The position numbers and the translations under genes are program-made. This document shows positions 8,834-17,823 of a stretch of DNA of 64,000 nt, in pieces. Position 1 is the stretch's first letter. Each line of letters starts with the position of its first letter. The DNA comes from Photobacterium proteolyticum (GTDB taxonomy: Bacteria; Pseudomonadota; Gammaproteobacteria; Enterobacterales; Vibrionaceae). The notes beneath the pieces are model-generated. The model made no database searches. It had not been told where the DNA came from and saw only the letters and a list, made by a program, of their open reading frames with translations. The DNA lies in assembly GCF_001939735.1 (NCBI RefSeq), contig NZ_MJIL01000096.1:1-64000 (forward strand), written 5' to 3'.

Positions 8834-9316
8834 TTATTGCTTTATATCTGCGCTAGGCTCGACATAAGCTTTGGTTCCCCAAAGTGGAACCGTAGAAAGG
8901 CTATGCTTGAAACTTCCGTCAGTTTCTTTGGTTGTGTAAGACAAGTAGAGCAGGGTTTGGTTATCAGCATCATAGATGCGTCTTACCTTCATCGATTTGA
9001 AAAAGATGCTTTTCGACTTTTTAAATACCACTTCGCCTGATTTGCTCTTGTCGATGTTAGCGATCATCTCCGGTGTAATTTCGCCTGTCTGGCGGCAAGA
9101 AATCGAACTGTCACTCGGATCGGCCAGGCTAAAATCGGCTTCGATAGAGGCAATGTGACACGTCACACCAGTAACCTCATCGTCTTTCAGATTTTCAATT
9201 TTGATGTCTTTCATGGTGAAAACACCAAGGCTAACATCACCAACCTCATTGTCAGAGCAGCCTGCTAACAAGGTTGTTGCTGCAAGTAAACCTGCAATTA
9301 ACGGCATTTTTTTCAT
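8834..9316 (-). CDS. creA: CreA-family lipoprotein
   Basis: 160 residues. A lipobox LLAGC with cysteine at about residue 20 predicts an envelope lipoprotein, whereas E. coli CreA has a plain signal peptide. The core matches CreA as I remember it: MKDIKIENLKDDEVTGVTCHI, then SSISCRQTGEI, GEVVFKKSKSIFFKSMKVRRIYD and a final LSTVPLWG. Two conserved cysteines in the mature part could form a disulfide. The function of CreA is not established; in E. coli it lies beside the CreBCD stress system, which is absent here. It stands alone on the minus strand and shares a terminator with the efflux operon. Confidence 0.85.
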   Translation of the reverse strand: MKKMPLIAGLLAATTLLAGCSDNEVGDVSLGVFTMKDIKIENLKDDEVTGVTCHIASIEADFSLADPSDSSISCRQTGEITPEMIANIDKSKSGEVVFKKSKSIFFKSMKVRRIYDADNQTLLYLSYTTKETDGSFKHSLSTVPLWGTKAYVEPSADIKQ

Positions 9317-9414
9317 TCTTCTTCTCCATGCGAAGTATTTGGGCCGGGGGTCAGTGCTGCCGGATATTAGCCAATGATACCAATTTCATCAGATTTACCA
9401 ATGAAAACACCCAA

Positions 9415-10455
9415 CTATCTCGATGTTCGGTTCCCTATCTGCCACAGTTTTTCGGCATGTGAGCCGATAAGCCAGAAAGTCAGGGCCAGAATGGCAAAGA
9501 ATACCGTCTTATGGAAAGACTCCCAGAAGTACTCGAAATAGCGGGTGTAGAGGTTGAGCAGCAAGAAGGTGATACCAAAGCTGCGGCATAAGGTGTTGTC
9601 TGATTTTATACCCAGGTAGAGAATAGCGAGACAGCTGCCACCGGCAATGAACGACCAATGCAGTAGCTCAATTTGCTTGACCTTGCTCCAACTGGCGACA
9701 TCTTCGTAGTTACCGAAAATAGAGAGCAGCCATAACGCTGTCAGGAAATAGAGCAAACCGATAAACAGGGTGGGCTCCTGTAAATGGTGATATCGCTCTT
9801 GTCTGCCTGTGAGTAAGCTCAGGGCGATCACGAACAGTCCGACAAAGACAAACCGCAGCGGCAGGTTCATACCCAGGAAGTAGCCGCTTGAGCCCGCCAG
9901 ATAACTGGTTTGTGAAAGCACCCAGGCCCCGAAGCCGAATAGTGCAAAAAGCCAGATCAGTACCGATGACAAGCGAATGCCCAGTACGGCATAGATACCA
10001 GTCAGTACCAAGAGCATAATAGCGTCATGGGTGGTATCGAAGAGTGCCGTTTCGCTGAGAAAGCCGATGGAGACCGCCGTCATCAATACGCCAAAGAAGA
10101 AGGTTGCCTCATTGCTGATATTCTTCTGCGGGTGCTTTTTGCGACGCTGTACGCCTGAGCGATAAAAGAGCACGGCAATGCCGCCGCTGATAACCGAAAG
10201 GATGCTGGCCGGGGTGTCGATAATCGTTGCCAGTAGCTCCATGAGGTAGTCATCGGCCAACAAGACGCCAATGGAAATGATGAAGCAGGTGATGGCTATC
10301 CAGAATGAGTAAACAGCTAATAGTTTCCAGTCAAAGCCAACCACTTGATAGCTGCCTCGAAGCTGTCTGGCTTGTTCGTCAGAAATCAGTTGCTCCTGCT
10401 CCCAGTGGGTGATGGCTGAGTTGAGCACTTTTGCTTTTTGTTTGCTTACTTTCAT
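9415..10455 (-). CDS. DUF2157-like polytopic membrane protein
   Basis: 346 residues. The first 45 form a soluble, charged domain (HWEQEQLISDEQARQLRGSY), typical of the DUF2157 N-terminus, followed by about ten transmembrane helices to the C-terminus. No transport or enzyme motif is visible. It is a single gene between the CreA and META lipoproteins and has its own terminator upstream of it, from the META gene. The function of the family is unknown; assignment to DUF2157 is from the N-terminal pattern and topology. Confidence 0.75.
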   Translation of the reverse strand: MKVSKQKAKVLNSAITHWEQEQLISDEQARQLRGSYQVVGFDWKLLAVYSFWIAITCFIISIGVLLADDYLMELLATIIDTPASILSVISGGIAVLFYRSGVQRRKKHPQKNISNEATFFFGVLMTAVSIGFLSETALFDTTHDAIMLLVLTGIYAVLGIRLSSVLIWLFALFGFGAWVLSQTSYLAGSSGYFLGMNLPLRFVFVGLFVIALSLLTGRQERYHHLQEPTLFIGLLYFLTALWLLSIFGNYEDVASWSKVKQIELLHWSFIAGGSCLAILYLGIKSDNTLCRSFGITFLLLNLYTRYFEYFWESFHKTVFFAILALTFWLIGSHAEKLWQIGNRTSR

Positions 10456-10484
10456 ACTTGGCTTGGCACTTTCCGTTAATCAAA

Positions 10485-10504
10485 AAGGCGCTAATTAGCG
10501 CCTT
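10485..10504 (-). terminator. Terminator of the META-domain lipoprotein gene
   Basis: A perfect 20-base palindrome, AAGGCGCTAATTAGCGCCTT, flanked by A and T runs so it can act in either direction. It lies just after the META gene on the minus strand. Confidence 0.85.
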
Positions 10505-10525
10505 TTTTAATAATACCGTCCCGAT

Positions 10526-10975
10526 TTACTGGGGAGGTTCCGATCCCGAGATGGCTTCCGGCATGAATGTCAGAATATGTTGCTCTGAGGTCAGAGTCAG
10601 AATGTTGTTTTCTAGCGCGATGCTGTTCCACTTCTGTAGCGACTTGGTCATGATGGACTCTACCGTCGCCTGATCATCCTGAATGCACGCCATTTTGGTC
10701 GACCCCATGGCTGTGATTCGGAGTTTGCTCTCTTCTGTTACTTCGACCTGGCCAAAAAAGCGGTTACAACCACTGAATCCGGCAACTTTCCAGTCCGTAC
10801 CAATTGCCATGCCGGGAGGGGTTCTCGGTTCCGATATATTGACATCTTTGCCATCAATTTTTGTCAGAACCCAGTTATCTTTCAGGTTGTCTTTTGAGAA
10901 ACCCGTCTGTACTGCTTGCTCACAGCCAACCAGGAAAAAAGCGCTCAGTATCCCTGCCTTCAGCAACTTTTTCAT
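10526..10975 (-). CDS. META-domain (HslJ-like) lipoprotein
   Basis: 149 residues. The lipobox FLVGC puts the lipidated cysteine at residue 18. The mature part is one META domain: NWVLTKIDGKDV, then GFSGCNRFFGQVEV, ITAMGSTKMACIQD and a closing strand (ILTLTSEQHILTF). The GCNRFFG and STKMAC blocks are hallmark META motifs, and their two cysteines are probably disulfide-linked. E. coli HslJ has the same domain and is linked to novobiocin tolerance; the biochemical role is unknown. It is monocistronic, with a terminator directly downstream. Confidence 0.85.
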   Translation of the reverse strand: MKKLLKAGILSAFFLVGCEQAVQTGFSKDNLKDNWVLTKIDGKDVNISEPRTPPGMAIGTDWKVAGFSGCNRFFGQVEVTEESKLRITAMGSTKMACIQDDQATVESIMTKSLQKWNSIALENNILTLTSEQHILTFMPEAISGSEPPQ

Positions 10976-11069
10976 AAAAATTACCTCATTACCACGATAA
11001 TGGCCCCGTTTGCTAATAATAGTATACCCATTTGACTGGGGTAACTCGTTTCGGGGAATAAAGAAATAG

Positions 11070-11405
11070 TTAGATATTTCCTCGGCCGAAATAGTTCACT
11101 TCACCATCGCGATAATGAAAATCTTCTTTGTTTTTTGTCTTGTAAGCCTGAAGGGCCTCTTGTGCCTGACAGTAACTTTCGTTTTTGCTGTATGCTTCGC
11201 GGGTGGTATCGATAGCCCGTTCGGCAGCACGACGGATATCTGGGGCGATTTGATTGTTGCTGAAAATAGCGTGCTGCTCGATAAGCAGTTTACCGACGCT
11301 TTCCCTGCAGATTTCCTCGTTCTCGGGCAGAGCGTGAGTAACTTGCGCCTGAGTAAAGCCTGATAGCGCGAGAAGAAGAGGAATAGTACAGCGAAAATTT
11401 GGCAT
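11070..11405 (-). CDS. Small periplasmic protein of unknown function
   Basis: 111 residues. A signal peptide ends near residue 20 (FTQA^QV). The mature chain is helical and charged, with cysteines in EEICRES and ESYCQAQEA that could pair. The segment DIRRAAERAIDTTREAYSKNE suggests a helical bundle. I do not recognise a named family. It sits alone between the META gene and the DUF1289 gene on the same strand, with about 95 bp on one side and 120 bp on the other, so an independent promoter is likely. Confidence 0.6.
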   Translation of the reverse strand: MPNFRCTIPLLLALSGFTQAQVTHALPENEEICRESVGKLLIEQHAIFSNNQIAPDIRRAAERAIDTTREAYSKNESYCQAQEALQAYKTKNKEDFHYRDGEVNYFGRGNI

Positions 11406-11524
11406 CAGACATTTCTTTCAGTGGATAGGAGTCGGTGATTATATGTGCTTAGTATAAATACTCAACTTTCAACTACAAAAGAACGAATAGATGACTTAAA
11501 TATCATACAGATATGGAATGGGTG

Positions 11525-11836
11525 TCATACCTCGCGCAAAGGGAGTTTTGTCAGGCACTCTCGGCACAGGCAGTCTGGCGACTCTATTCCCGAAGTGTCT
11601 CTCTTGGCCAGCTCGAAACACCAGCAGGATGATTTGCCGGCACTGATATCACAGTAGGCTGGTTTACCGCACGAGCTGCAGGTATGCGTTGAACGTTTGC
11701 CTTTTATTTCATCTATGGTCTTGGTTTGTTTTTCATCATTCATCAGGCGCCATCCGGTAATTTCTGTCATGGTGCGAAAGCAACCGCTACAGATCCCTTC
11801 GTGGTTCTTACATTTTGCGACACAGGGTGTTTTCAC
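11525..11836 (-). CDS. DUF1289 plus cysteine-rich CWC domain protein
   Basis: 103 residues with two metal-binding modules. Residues 4-35 are DUF1289 (PCVAKCKNHEGICSGCFRT). Residues 52-95 carry the CWC pattern (TCSSCGKPAYCD, then CWCFEL, then CLCRECL). With some eleven cysteines, the chain probably binds two zinc ions or an iron-sulfur centre. It lies 62 bp upstream (in transcription terms, downstream) of ovoA on the same strand, so the two may be co-transcribed. DUF1289 proteins are usually 60-80 residues, so the fusion makes this one longer. Confidence 0.8.
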   Translation of the reverse strand: MKTPCVAKCKNHEGICSGCFRTMTEITGWRLMNDEKQTKTIDEIKGKRSTHTCSSCGKPAYCDISAGKSSCWCFELAKRDTSGIESPDCLCRECLTKLPLREV

Positions 11837-11898
11837 GCGTTATGCTCTGTACTGCTCGTTTCGGGAGCAGTACAGTAACACCAAGCCCGCGAGACAAT

Positions 11899-14013
11899 CT
11901 AGCGTTTTCGCCAGATGGTCATTTCTGACAGGCTATGCTGGAACTTTCTCTTAGTTTCGCGGATCACGAAGGGGATCTCCTTGACTGCAATAAGCTCGAA
12001 ATGGGGGATGAGAGTTTCGGTCAGCCCGTCGAGCGTCGTGAAGTTCTCGCCATGCACTTTGATGCCACCCAACCAGTTTGCCTTCGTCGTGTACTCTTCC
12101 AGCCAGGTATAGGGAGAGGCTATCACCAGATAACCGCCTTCATTGATCCGCTGGTGGATGGTTGTCAGAAAGGCCTTGGGATCGCCGAGCCGGTCTATAA
12201 GGTTTGAGGCATAGACGAGGTCATAACCGCTGAACTGCGGCTTGAGGTTGCAGGCATCACCCTGGACAAAATTCACTTTTTTGACCTCTTCACTGTAATT
12301 TAATTGGGCCAATGTAGTGCTCTTGAACTCTACCAAGTCTCCTTCTGTGCGAATGGTATAGCGTTTCTCGCCCTGCTCGCTCAGGTTATAGGCCTGCTGG
12401 ATGAAGCGGGCAGAGAAATCAATACCGTCGACATGATCGAATGTCTTAGCGAGCTCAAAAGAGGCGCGTCCAACAGAGCAGCCGATGTCTAATGCCTTGG
12501 CCGTGTGGCTAAGCTGAATTTCGCTCAGGCACTGCCTGACGCCGTTGACGCAGAAATTAGGTACCGAGAAGTACTCGTCACCGTAGTGAAATTCCAGGTA
12601 TTGGGAGATAAGCTCATTCGTTTCATAGACATTCAACGAGGTCATACTGGCCGGATCCTGGTTCGATTCGACGTAGCGGAACCCGGCGTGCTGGTAGAAG
12701 TGCCTGCGGAATGCATAGCGTGAAGAGCTGATTGACTCGTTTCCGGTTGAAATCCAAGAGCCGCCTTTGATCAAGTTGTGCTTGCCGTCAAAGGTCGGGG
12801 TCGAAAAGTCATCATACAGCGGGTGAACTTGAAATCCCTGGAAGCCGTCGATGCTGGTTTCCGTCCACTGCCAGGCATTGCCTAAAATATCGCAAAACCC
12901 CTCATGGTCAAATCGGTCTACCGGACAAGAGGACGCGAAGTAGGCCAATTCGATATTGCCGGGGGCTTCATGCCAGGTCGGTGAATCCTCTTCGATGTTA
13001 CTGCGCAGCAGATACCATTCTGCTTCTGTCAGCAGCCGGATGTTGGCCTGAAGCTGTTCAGCCTTCCAGTTACAAAATGCTTTGGCTTCCAGCTGGTTAA
13101 CTTCCACTGGCCAGTTCAGTGGCAACGGAACTTCTTCGGTTAGGTTGCGCTGCAGCCATCGGTCGCCCTGCTTGCGCCAGAAGCGTGGCATGGTGGCCTG
13201 GGTATACGAAAGCCATGCCTTTCCCTCGTCGTTCCAGTAACGCTGTTTGCGGTAGCCATCATCATTAACAAAAGCCATAAACTCCTGATTGGATACCAGG
13301 TATTTGGATGCCTTAAAATCATCGACCTTGAATGTCTGCTGGCCGTATTCGTTGTCCCAGCCGTAGGTATTGTCGTTATCATGCTTTCCTAGTGTAATCG
13401 TGTTGCCGCCGACAGAGAGCAGCTGATTGGAAGGCGCTGTACCTGTGTCCCGGCAGGCTGGCCAGTTGTGGTGTGGTGTCACATCACAAAGTGGTAGCTG
13501 GCGAATGATAACGGATGAGGTTTCAAGGTGGATGCGCTCATGTTCGATTCCCATCAGGATCACCCAGGCGGGATCGTTCTGGGCTATCGGCAGGCCGATC
13601 GGCATCTCGTCGATAACTGCGTTTACCTGTTGGCAGACTTGGCTTCGGTAGGCTCTGACTTCACTGACAGAGGGCCAGTCGTAATGGTTTTCATCGAGAT
13701 CATCCCATGACATTTCGTCGACACCGATGGCAAACATCGACTCAAAGTGTTTGTTTACACGATGATCAATGTACTTACCGAGCTTTAGTTTGTTGATGTA
13801 AAAGACGGCAGTGTGGCCGAAGTAGAAGATCAGAGGGTGGCGCAGCGGCTCAGGCTTGCTGAAGTAGGCACTGTCGTTATTGATCACTTCGAAGAGAGAT
13901 TCGTACAAAGCCCATGTTTGATTGAACGCTTGTTTTAGTTCCTGACGCTTTGAGTTTTCGTCGTCACCAGACAGTAACAGGGTACGCGTGGCTGTAGTCA
14001 GTTTGTTATCCAT
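11899..14013 (-). CDS. ovoA: 5-histidylcysteine sulfoxide synthase OvoA with C-terminal methyltransferase
   Basis: 704 residues, matching OvoA length. Order of domains: a DinB-like iron-binding region with HERIHLE near residue 160, a formylglycine-generating-enzyme-like sulfatase-modifying domain (about 200-450; NAWQWTETSIDGF, KGGSWIS, RYAFRRHFYQHAGFRYV), then a SAM methyltransferase domain (about 460-704; KALDIGCSVGRASFEL). OvoA joins cysteine and histidine oxidatively to make 5-histidylcysteine sulfoxide and later methylates the imidazole, giving ovothiol A, a strong antioxidant thiol. The lyase OvoB that acts between the two steps is not adjacent, unless another PLP enzyme supplies it. Confidence 0.95.
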   Translation of the reverse strand: MDNKLTTATRTLLLSGDDENSKRQELKQAFNQTWALYESLFEVINNDSAYFSKPEPLRHPLIFYFGHTAVFYINKLKLGKYIDHRVNKHFESMFAIGVDEMSWDDLDENHYDWPSVSEVRAYRSQVCQQVNAVIDEMPIGLPIAQNDPAWVILMGIEHERIHLETSSVIIRQLPLCDVTPHHNWPACRDTGTAPSNQLLSVGGNTITLGKHDNDNTYGWDNEYGQQTFKVDDFKASKYLVSNQEFMAFVNDDGYRKQRYWNDEGKAWLSYTQATMPRFWRKQGDRWLQRNLTEEVPLPLNWPVEVNQLEAKAFCNWKAEQLQANIRLLTEAEWYLLRSNIEEDSPTWHEAPGNIELAYFASSCPVDRFDHEGFCDILGNAWQWTETSIDGFQGFQVHPLYDDFSTPTFDGKHNLIKGGSWISTGNESISSSRYAFRRHFYQHAGFRYVESNQDPASMTSLNVYETNELISQYLEFHYGDEYFSVPNFCVNGVRQCLSEIQLSHTAKALDIGCSVGRASFELAKTFDHVDGIDFSARFIQQAYNLSEQGEKRYTIRTEGDLVEFKSTTLAQLNYSEEVKKVNFVQGDACNLKPQFSGYDLVYASNLIDRLGDPKAFLTTIHQRINEGGYLVIASPYTWLEEYTTKANWLGGIKVHGENFTTLDGLTETLIPHFELIAVKEIPFVIRETKRKFQHSLSEMTIWRKR

Positions 14014-14146
14014 TTAGCATTTCCCTTCTTAAACAGTATCTTTAAACGTAGTCAGTGAGGAAATGGTTCACCAAAACATCGATAAGATTTTTGCCATACT
14101 GGTTAGAGGCGTTATTGCGGATAACTTCACGAGGACATAGGGTTAT

Positions 14147-14680
14147 ATGAGAAAGTGGACAGTGCCAACTTGGATATTAGTGGCCACAGGGTTGCTGCTT
14201 AATGTGATATCTGCTCTTATGACCAATTTTTTTATTGATGATATAACCCGTCAGACCAATGAAATCATTCAAAGACAGCAAAATAATGAAGAGCTTATAA
14301 GCCTTACTTGGCAGCAAGTTGAAACCGTTGAAAGAAAAAGAGAGTTTGTTTTGCAGTTATTATCAGCTAGTCAACTTCATAAGCAACCTGTTGCTAAAGA
14401 AGTCACGGATCAAGTAATAAGTGAACTGAACTATTGGCTGGATAAAAAAATAGAACGTTTGGTGCTTGAAGATATTCCGGCACTGATGATTGCAATAGAT
14501 GGCATTCAACATAACCAGAGGGAAAAAATCAATCAATTATATTTGGAAAATTTAGAGTTGCTTGAAATACATGATGATAAAATGAAATCAATATCACGAC
14601 TACGAAATTTGGCTTTATTTCTGCAAGTTATAGGGCTGGCGTTGGTATTGGCGCGAGATTTGAATCGGCGTGAATATTAG
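14147..14680 (+). CDS. Membrane protein with coiled-coil middle, unknown function
   Basis: 177 residues. Transmembrane helices lie at residues 8-28 and about 152-168, flanking a 120-residue charged helical region (rich in Gln, Glu, Lys and Leu) that would stand on one side of the membrane like a sensor module. No HAMP, kinase or receptor domain follows, so it is not a standard sensor. Base composition is more AT-rich than ovoA. It is divergent from ovoA and followed by a strong terminator, so it is monocistronic. I do not recognise the family. Confidence 0.7.
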   Translation: MRKWTVPTWILVATGLLLNVISALMTNFFIDDITRQTNEIIQRQQNNEELISLTWQQVETVERKREFVLQLLSASQLHKQPVAKEVTDQVISELNYWLDKKIERLVLEDIPALMIAIDGIQHNQREKINQLYLENLELLEIHDDKMKSISRLRNLALFLQVIGLALVLARDLNRREY

Positions 14681-14693
14681 AAGTGTGAAAGTT

Positions 14694-14722
14694 AAAGGCC
14701 CTGATGTAGGGTCAGGGCCTTT
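14694..14722. terminator. Terminator between converging genes
   Basis: Perfect 11-bp stem AAAGGCCCTGA/TCAGGGCCTTT with a 7-base loop, placed between the stops of the genes at 14147 and 14733. Its A/T flanks fit action on both strands. Confidence 0.85.
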
Positions 14723-14732
14723 GGTATAGTGA

Positions 14733-15041
14733 CTACTTGTTAGTAGAGTGGAAAGCAAAGCGTGATGATTCACGGCCGCTTTCAGTTTTCGCTTTGTATT
14801 TGATAGAGCGAGAATTTTCCAGAGTTAGTGGAATGAAAACCCGACCTTTATCGTCTGTTGTATAAGACTTTTTCTGCTGTGGAACATTCGCGACTGACAC
14901 TGAAGCATTCGCTGCAGGTTGTCCGTTTTCCGTAACTGTAACCCATGCGCCATTGTGAGTATCAGCAACGCGGATATCTGCAAATGCTGAAGTTGACATT
15001 GCGATTACAGCTGTAACAGTTAGTACTTTCAAGCTAGACAT
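14733..15041 (-). CDS. Small secreted protein with an Ig/transthyretin-like domain
   Basis: 102 residues from ATG 15041, chosen because GAGGTGAAG lies just upstream and the signal peptide then starts at the ATG (cleavage SAFA^DI). The mature 80 residues read as a small beta sandwich: VTVTENGQPAANASVSVANV, then YTTDDKGRVFIPL. This resembles carboxypeptidase-regulatory or transthyretin-like modules that often decorate surface proteins. No anchor is present, so it is probably periplasmic. Function unknown. The long AT-rich region upstream (15042-15858) would hold its promoter. Confidence 0.7.
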   Translation of the reverse strand: MSSLKVLTVTAVIAMSTSAFADIRVADTHNGAWVTVTENGQPAANASVSVANVPQQKKSYTTDDKGRVFIPLTLENSRSIKYKAKTESGRESSRFAFHSTNK

Positions 15042-15858
15042 AATCTTCACCTCATTAGTCTGTGGCATCAGCCTTTTGTTATATGTGCATAGTGTCCACA
15101 TTCAAAATATAAGACCTGCCACCAACAACTATATTTCAATAAAATTCTAAAAAGTTATTTTTATTTTTATTACAGTAGGTTACGGCTTAAATTTTTAGTC
15201 TGATTGAAGCTGTGCTGTAAAATAAGTCACAACTTGCAGTTCGATAAAGCAAACTACCTCTTTATTGCTTATCAGTTTTAGTATAGCCCTAACAAAAAAA
15301 ATCACATTGGAATTTTGAATAGCAGAGTGTTCAACACTTTGTTTCTTTGAATGTAATTTGTTATAGACATTTGTTATATATGATCTGTGTATTCCTGGTG
15401 TTTTATTAATGATAAAAAATGTATTTATATCAATATCTTTTTTGCGAGTTATAAATAGGATGCTTTCTGCTGTTATTTTATAAATTAAATTTAGTACTGT
15501 TTGTTAAATTGCCCATATTATAAGTCTATGTTGCTGCTTTACTGCTATATTCTGTTAATGTTCTGTTTATATATAGCTCAAGGGTTTGGACGCTTATTCA
15601 TGCTTGCAGTAATAATGCTAAGGAAATTGTAGTCTTTTCTTATCGAGTCAGGTTTCAATATGGACTCACCCTAGAGGGTATTTTTCTGAGTGGTTTTTTG
15701 GGGACACAATATAACAATTCTTTGCATGTTTACTGGATGACAGCAATGGTCAGATTTTTGTGCAAGCTGGAATGGAAGTGAGTACATGGCCAAGGCGCAA
15801 GCATGTGGCACAGTTTGGGATGGCAATTCATGACGACGGGTAGGGGATAGGCAGAGGA
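15042..15858. other. 817-bp AT-rich intergenic region, no gene recognised
   Basis: Base composition is strongly AT-rich from 15100 to 15660. The only open frame over 60 codons (minus strand, 15671-15862) has an unnatural composition and no ribosome binding site. A GGCAGAGG/CCTCTGCC hairpin (15850-15871) overlaps the stop codon of the acetyltransferase gene and may end that transcript. I see no repeat of the MITE family here. Confidence 0.5.
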
Positions 15859-16398
15859 TCAAGCCTCTGCCATTGCTTTGATCTCATAATATTCAAGATC
15901 CTCAGTGATCATATTGACTCTGGCCGCGTCACTTTTTGTCATAACATGTTCCATACCAATTTTTTGCATGATTTTGCCCGGAGACGGATCCCGGCTTAGG
16001 TGTTGACCATAAATTATGTCTAGCTCCAGGCGTTTAAATCCAAATTCAGTCACCCGTTTCGCAGCTTCCGTGCAATACCCTTGGCCCCAATAAGGCACAC
16101 CGATCCAGTAACCTAGCTGGGCTTTCCCGCTATCGATGTTGTGTAATCCGACGCACCCTACAAGCTGATAGTTTGATTTTAACGTTATGGCATAAATGGC
16201 TGATAGCTGACTTTGCCATCCGGCGAGTACTTTGCCGATCCACTGACCCGCAAAACCATCGGAGTAGGGGTGCGGGATGTTAATTGCCCCGTTTGCAACA
16301 AGCTCATCACCAGCAAGCTTTTGTACCTTGGTTGCATCAGAAAGCTGGAAAGGTCTGAGTATGAGCCTTTCTGTTGTTAATAGAGGTTGGTGTCTCAT
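15859..16398 (-). CDS. GNAT-family N-acetyltransferase (RimJ/RimL-like)
   Basis: 179 residues. It starts with the usual Acetyltransf_3 pattern TERLILRPFQLSDA and has the acetyl-CoA binding strand and loop at QLGYWIGVPYWGQGYCTEAAKRV (residues about 92-114), with the Q-x-x-G-x-G/A equivalent in WGQGYCTEA. The later part (ELDIIYGQHLSRDPSPGKIMQKIGM) differs slightly from the common ARCDPENKAS pattern but keeps the N/D-P-x-S-xK spacing. Members acetylate ribosomal protein N-termini or small molecules; the substrate here is unknown. It is monocistronic. Confidence 0.85.
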   Translation of the reverse strand: MRHQPLLTTERLILRPFQLSDATKVQKLAGDELVANGAINIPHPYSDGFAGQWIGKVLAGWQSQLSAIYAITLKSNYQLVGCVGLHNIDSGKAQLGYWIGVPYWGQGYCTEAAKRVTEFGFKRLELDIIYGQHLSRDPSPGKIMQKIGMEHVMTKSDAARVNMITEDLEYYEIKAMAEA

Positions 16399-16708
16399 CG
16401 TTCCGTCCTAACGCAAAGTACAGCATGTTAAAATGGAATTATTAAATCGTGTTCATACACTATATGCAATCGATTAGATCAAAGAATGGAATCTATGCCA
16501 AGACATTGAAATTATGATTACGCATGAGAGGGTAACCGGGAGTATTGACATACTGATGTCATGAAGAGGTGGCAGTAACGAGGGGACTAACAGGTGCACT
16601 GAATGCTTCGGCTTTTATAACAGCAGACGAGGCAGGTATCATGACTGCAGATAACTGCCGTAGGTACTGCCTGGGCCTAGGGAGGCTTGATTCATTTCGA
16701 AGACTTAG
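16399..16708. other. 310-bp intergenic region
   Basis: Between two minus-strand genes. It contains a GC-richer stretch (16560-16690) with imperfect GGCAG/CTGCC inverted repeats that could fold. A short plus-strand frame (ATG 16641 to TAA 16712, 23 codons) is preceded by GAGGCAGG, but nothing else supports it as a gene. Confidence 0.3.
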
Positions 16709-17155
16709 TTAATGCTTTTTCCATTCTAACTTGCCGTATTCGGCGATATTGGACAGTGCTCTTTTAATGTCTTTTTCCAGCAACAGTTTGATGAGCCACC
16801 CTGTCCCCCGAATACGAGGGGAAAACTTGATCCGGTAATGGATTAGGCTTTGGTTGGCATTGATACTTTGAAAACGGATCCAGCCACCGTGCTCATCGAC
16901 AGGACCGCCTTCGATGATCTTGTAGTGGAGGTGTTCATTTTCTTTGTAGTCGATGATTTGCTCCCGAAAGGTGAACGGCCCGGCAATCACTTTCCTGATG
17001 GCACCAATTCCGTTGATTTCAGGCTTTCCATGCTTAACGAGTGAATACTTGGCGTCAAAGAAGCGTCCAAGGTTTTCATGGTCAGAAAGTAACTGAAAGA
17101 GCACTTTCTTGGGCACATCAGCAGTTTGCTCTAAAGTGATGGTGTGTATACCCAT
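16709..17155 (-). CDS. SRPBCC-family (START/polyketide-cyclase-like) protein
   Basis: 148 residues. The sequence follows the SRPBCC helix-grip order: TITLEQTADVPKKVLFQLLSDHENLGRFF, then strands GAIRKVIAGPFTFREQIIDY and HLHYKIIEGGPVDEHGGWIRF, and a long C-terminal helix. These proteins bind hydrophobic small molecules or act as cyclases. No catalytic residue is evident and no metabolic partner gene adjoins it. It is a single gene, with a 900-bp gap upstream and the acetyltransferase about 300 bp downstream. Confidence 0.8.
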   Translation of the reverse strand: MGIHTITLEQTADVPKKVLFQLLSDHENLGRFFDAKYSLVKHGKPEINGIGAIRKVIAGPFTFREQIIDYKENEHLHYKIIEGGPVDEHGGWIRFQSINANQSLIHYRIKFSPRIRGTGWLIKLLLEKDIKRALSNIAEYGKLEWKKH

Positions 17156-17678
17156 GTTTTTGACCTCTTGTCAAGATGTAATATCGATGTTAACAAAAAG
17201 TATCTTTGTGTCAATGCTTATTGGATCGATCAATTAAACGGTCTTGACGATGAAAAAGCCACTGGCAGGCTTGGTATTCAATATGCGGCAGTATGATAAT
17301 TAACAGCTTGATATTTAATTAGTTAGGACGGTATTGAAGCGAGTCTGTTAAAGAAAAAAGACAACAGTCACAAAAATAGTGCACGATAATAGTTGCAAAA
17401 CAACTCATTGGCTCTTATATTGGAAAAGTTGATATGAATTAGATGGTGAAATTTTACTGAAGACTATGGAAAGCCTTAATCCGTTAAATAAGGTCGCTTC
17501 TGGAATCACACCTACATGATATCACGCAGTTCTTTAACTCCCTGAGCTTTTTATTGAATCTAGCTATAGCTAGCTTTTCTATTTTAAAAAGTTGATTTGC
17601 CAGGGTGTAGTGAAGCTAAATGCTAACCTAACTGTCATAAGGATGTAATGTATCGTTGGGTATAGTAAAGCTGATTAG

Positions 17679-17738
17679 ATGAGTAAGACGGTATTAAATA
17701 AGAGAGATATCAACCTTACTCGTTTTTGGAAAAAATGA
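17679..17738 (+). CDS. Possible 19-residue micro-ORF
   Basis: ATG to TGA encodes MSKTVLNKRDINLTRFWKK, a basic peptide. No clear Shine-Dalgarno sequence precedes it, but its stop lies 10 bases before a second micro-ORF whose ribosome binding site is good. Support is spacing and arrangement only. Confidence 0.25.
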   Translation: MSKTVLNKRDINLTRFWKK

Positions 17739-17748
17739 GAGGTAAATT

Positions 17749-17823
17749 ATGACTAATAGAAACCGCAGACAATGGTTCTATCATCAATCGCAAACAACAA
17801 ATGTAAAAGGAAAGTCGAAGTAA
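17749..17823 (+). CDS. Possible 24-residue micro-ORF with good ribosome binding site
   Basis: GAGAGG lies 7 bases before the ATG. The frame reads a very basic peptide beginning MTNRNRRQWFYHQ and ending KGKSK. It directly follows the micro-ORF at 17679 and is followed by a compact hairpin. It could be a leader peptide, a small toxin or part of a regulatory RNA; I do not recognise it. Confidence 0.3.
   Translation: MTNRNRRQWFYHQSQTTNVKGKSK

Noticed and set aside
15671..15862. 63-codon minus-strand frame
   Set aside because: No ribosome binding site, unnatural composition, and overlap with the hairpin at the end of the acetyltransferase gene.
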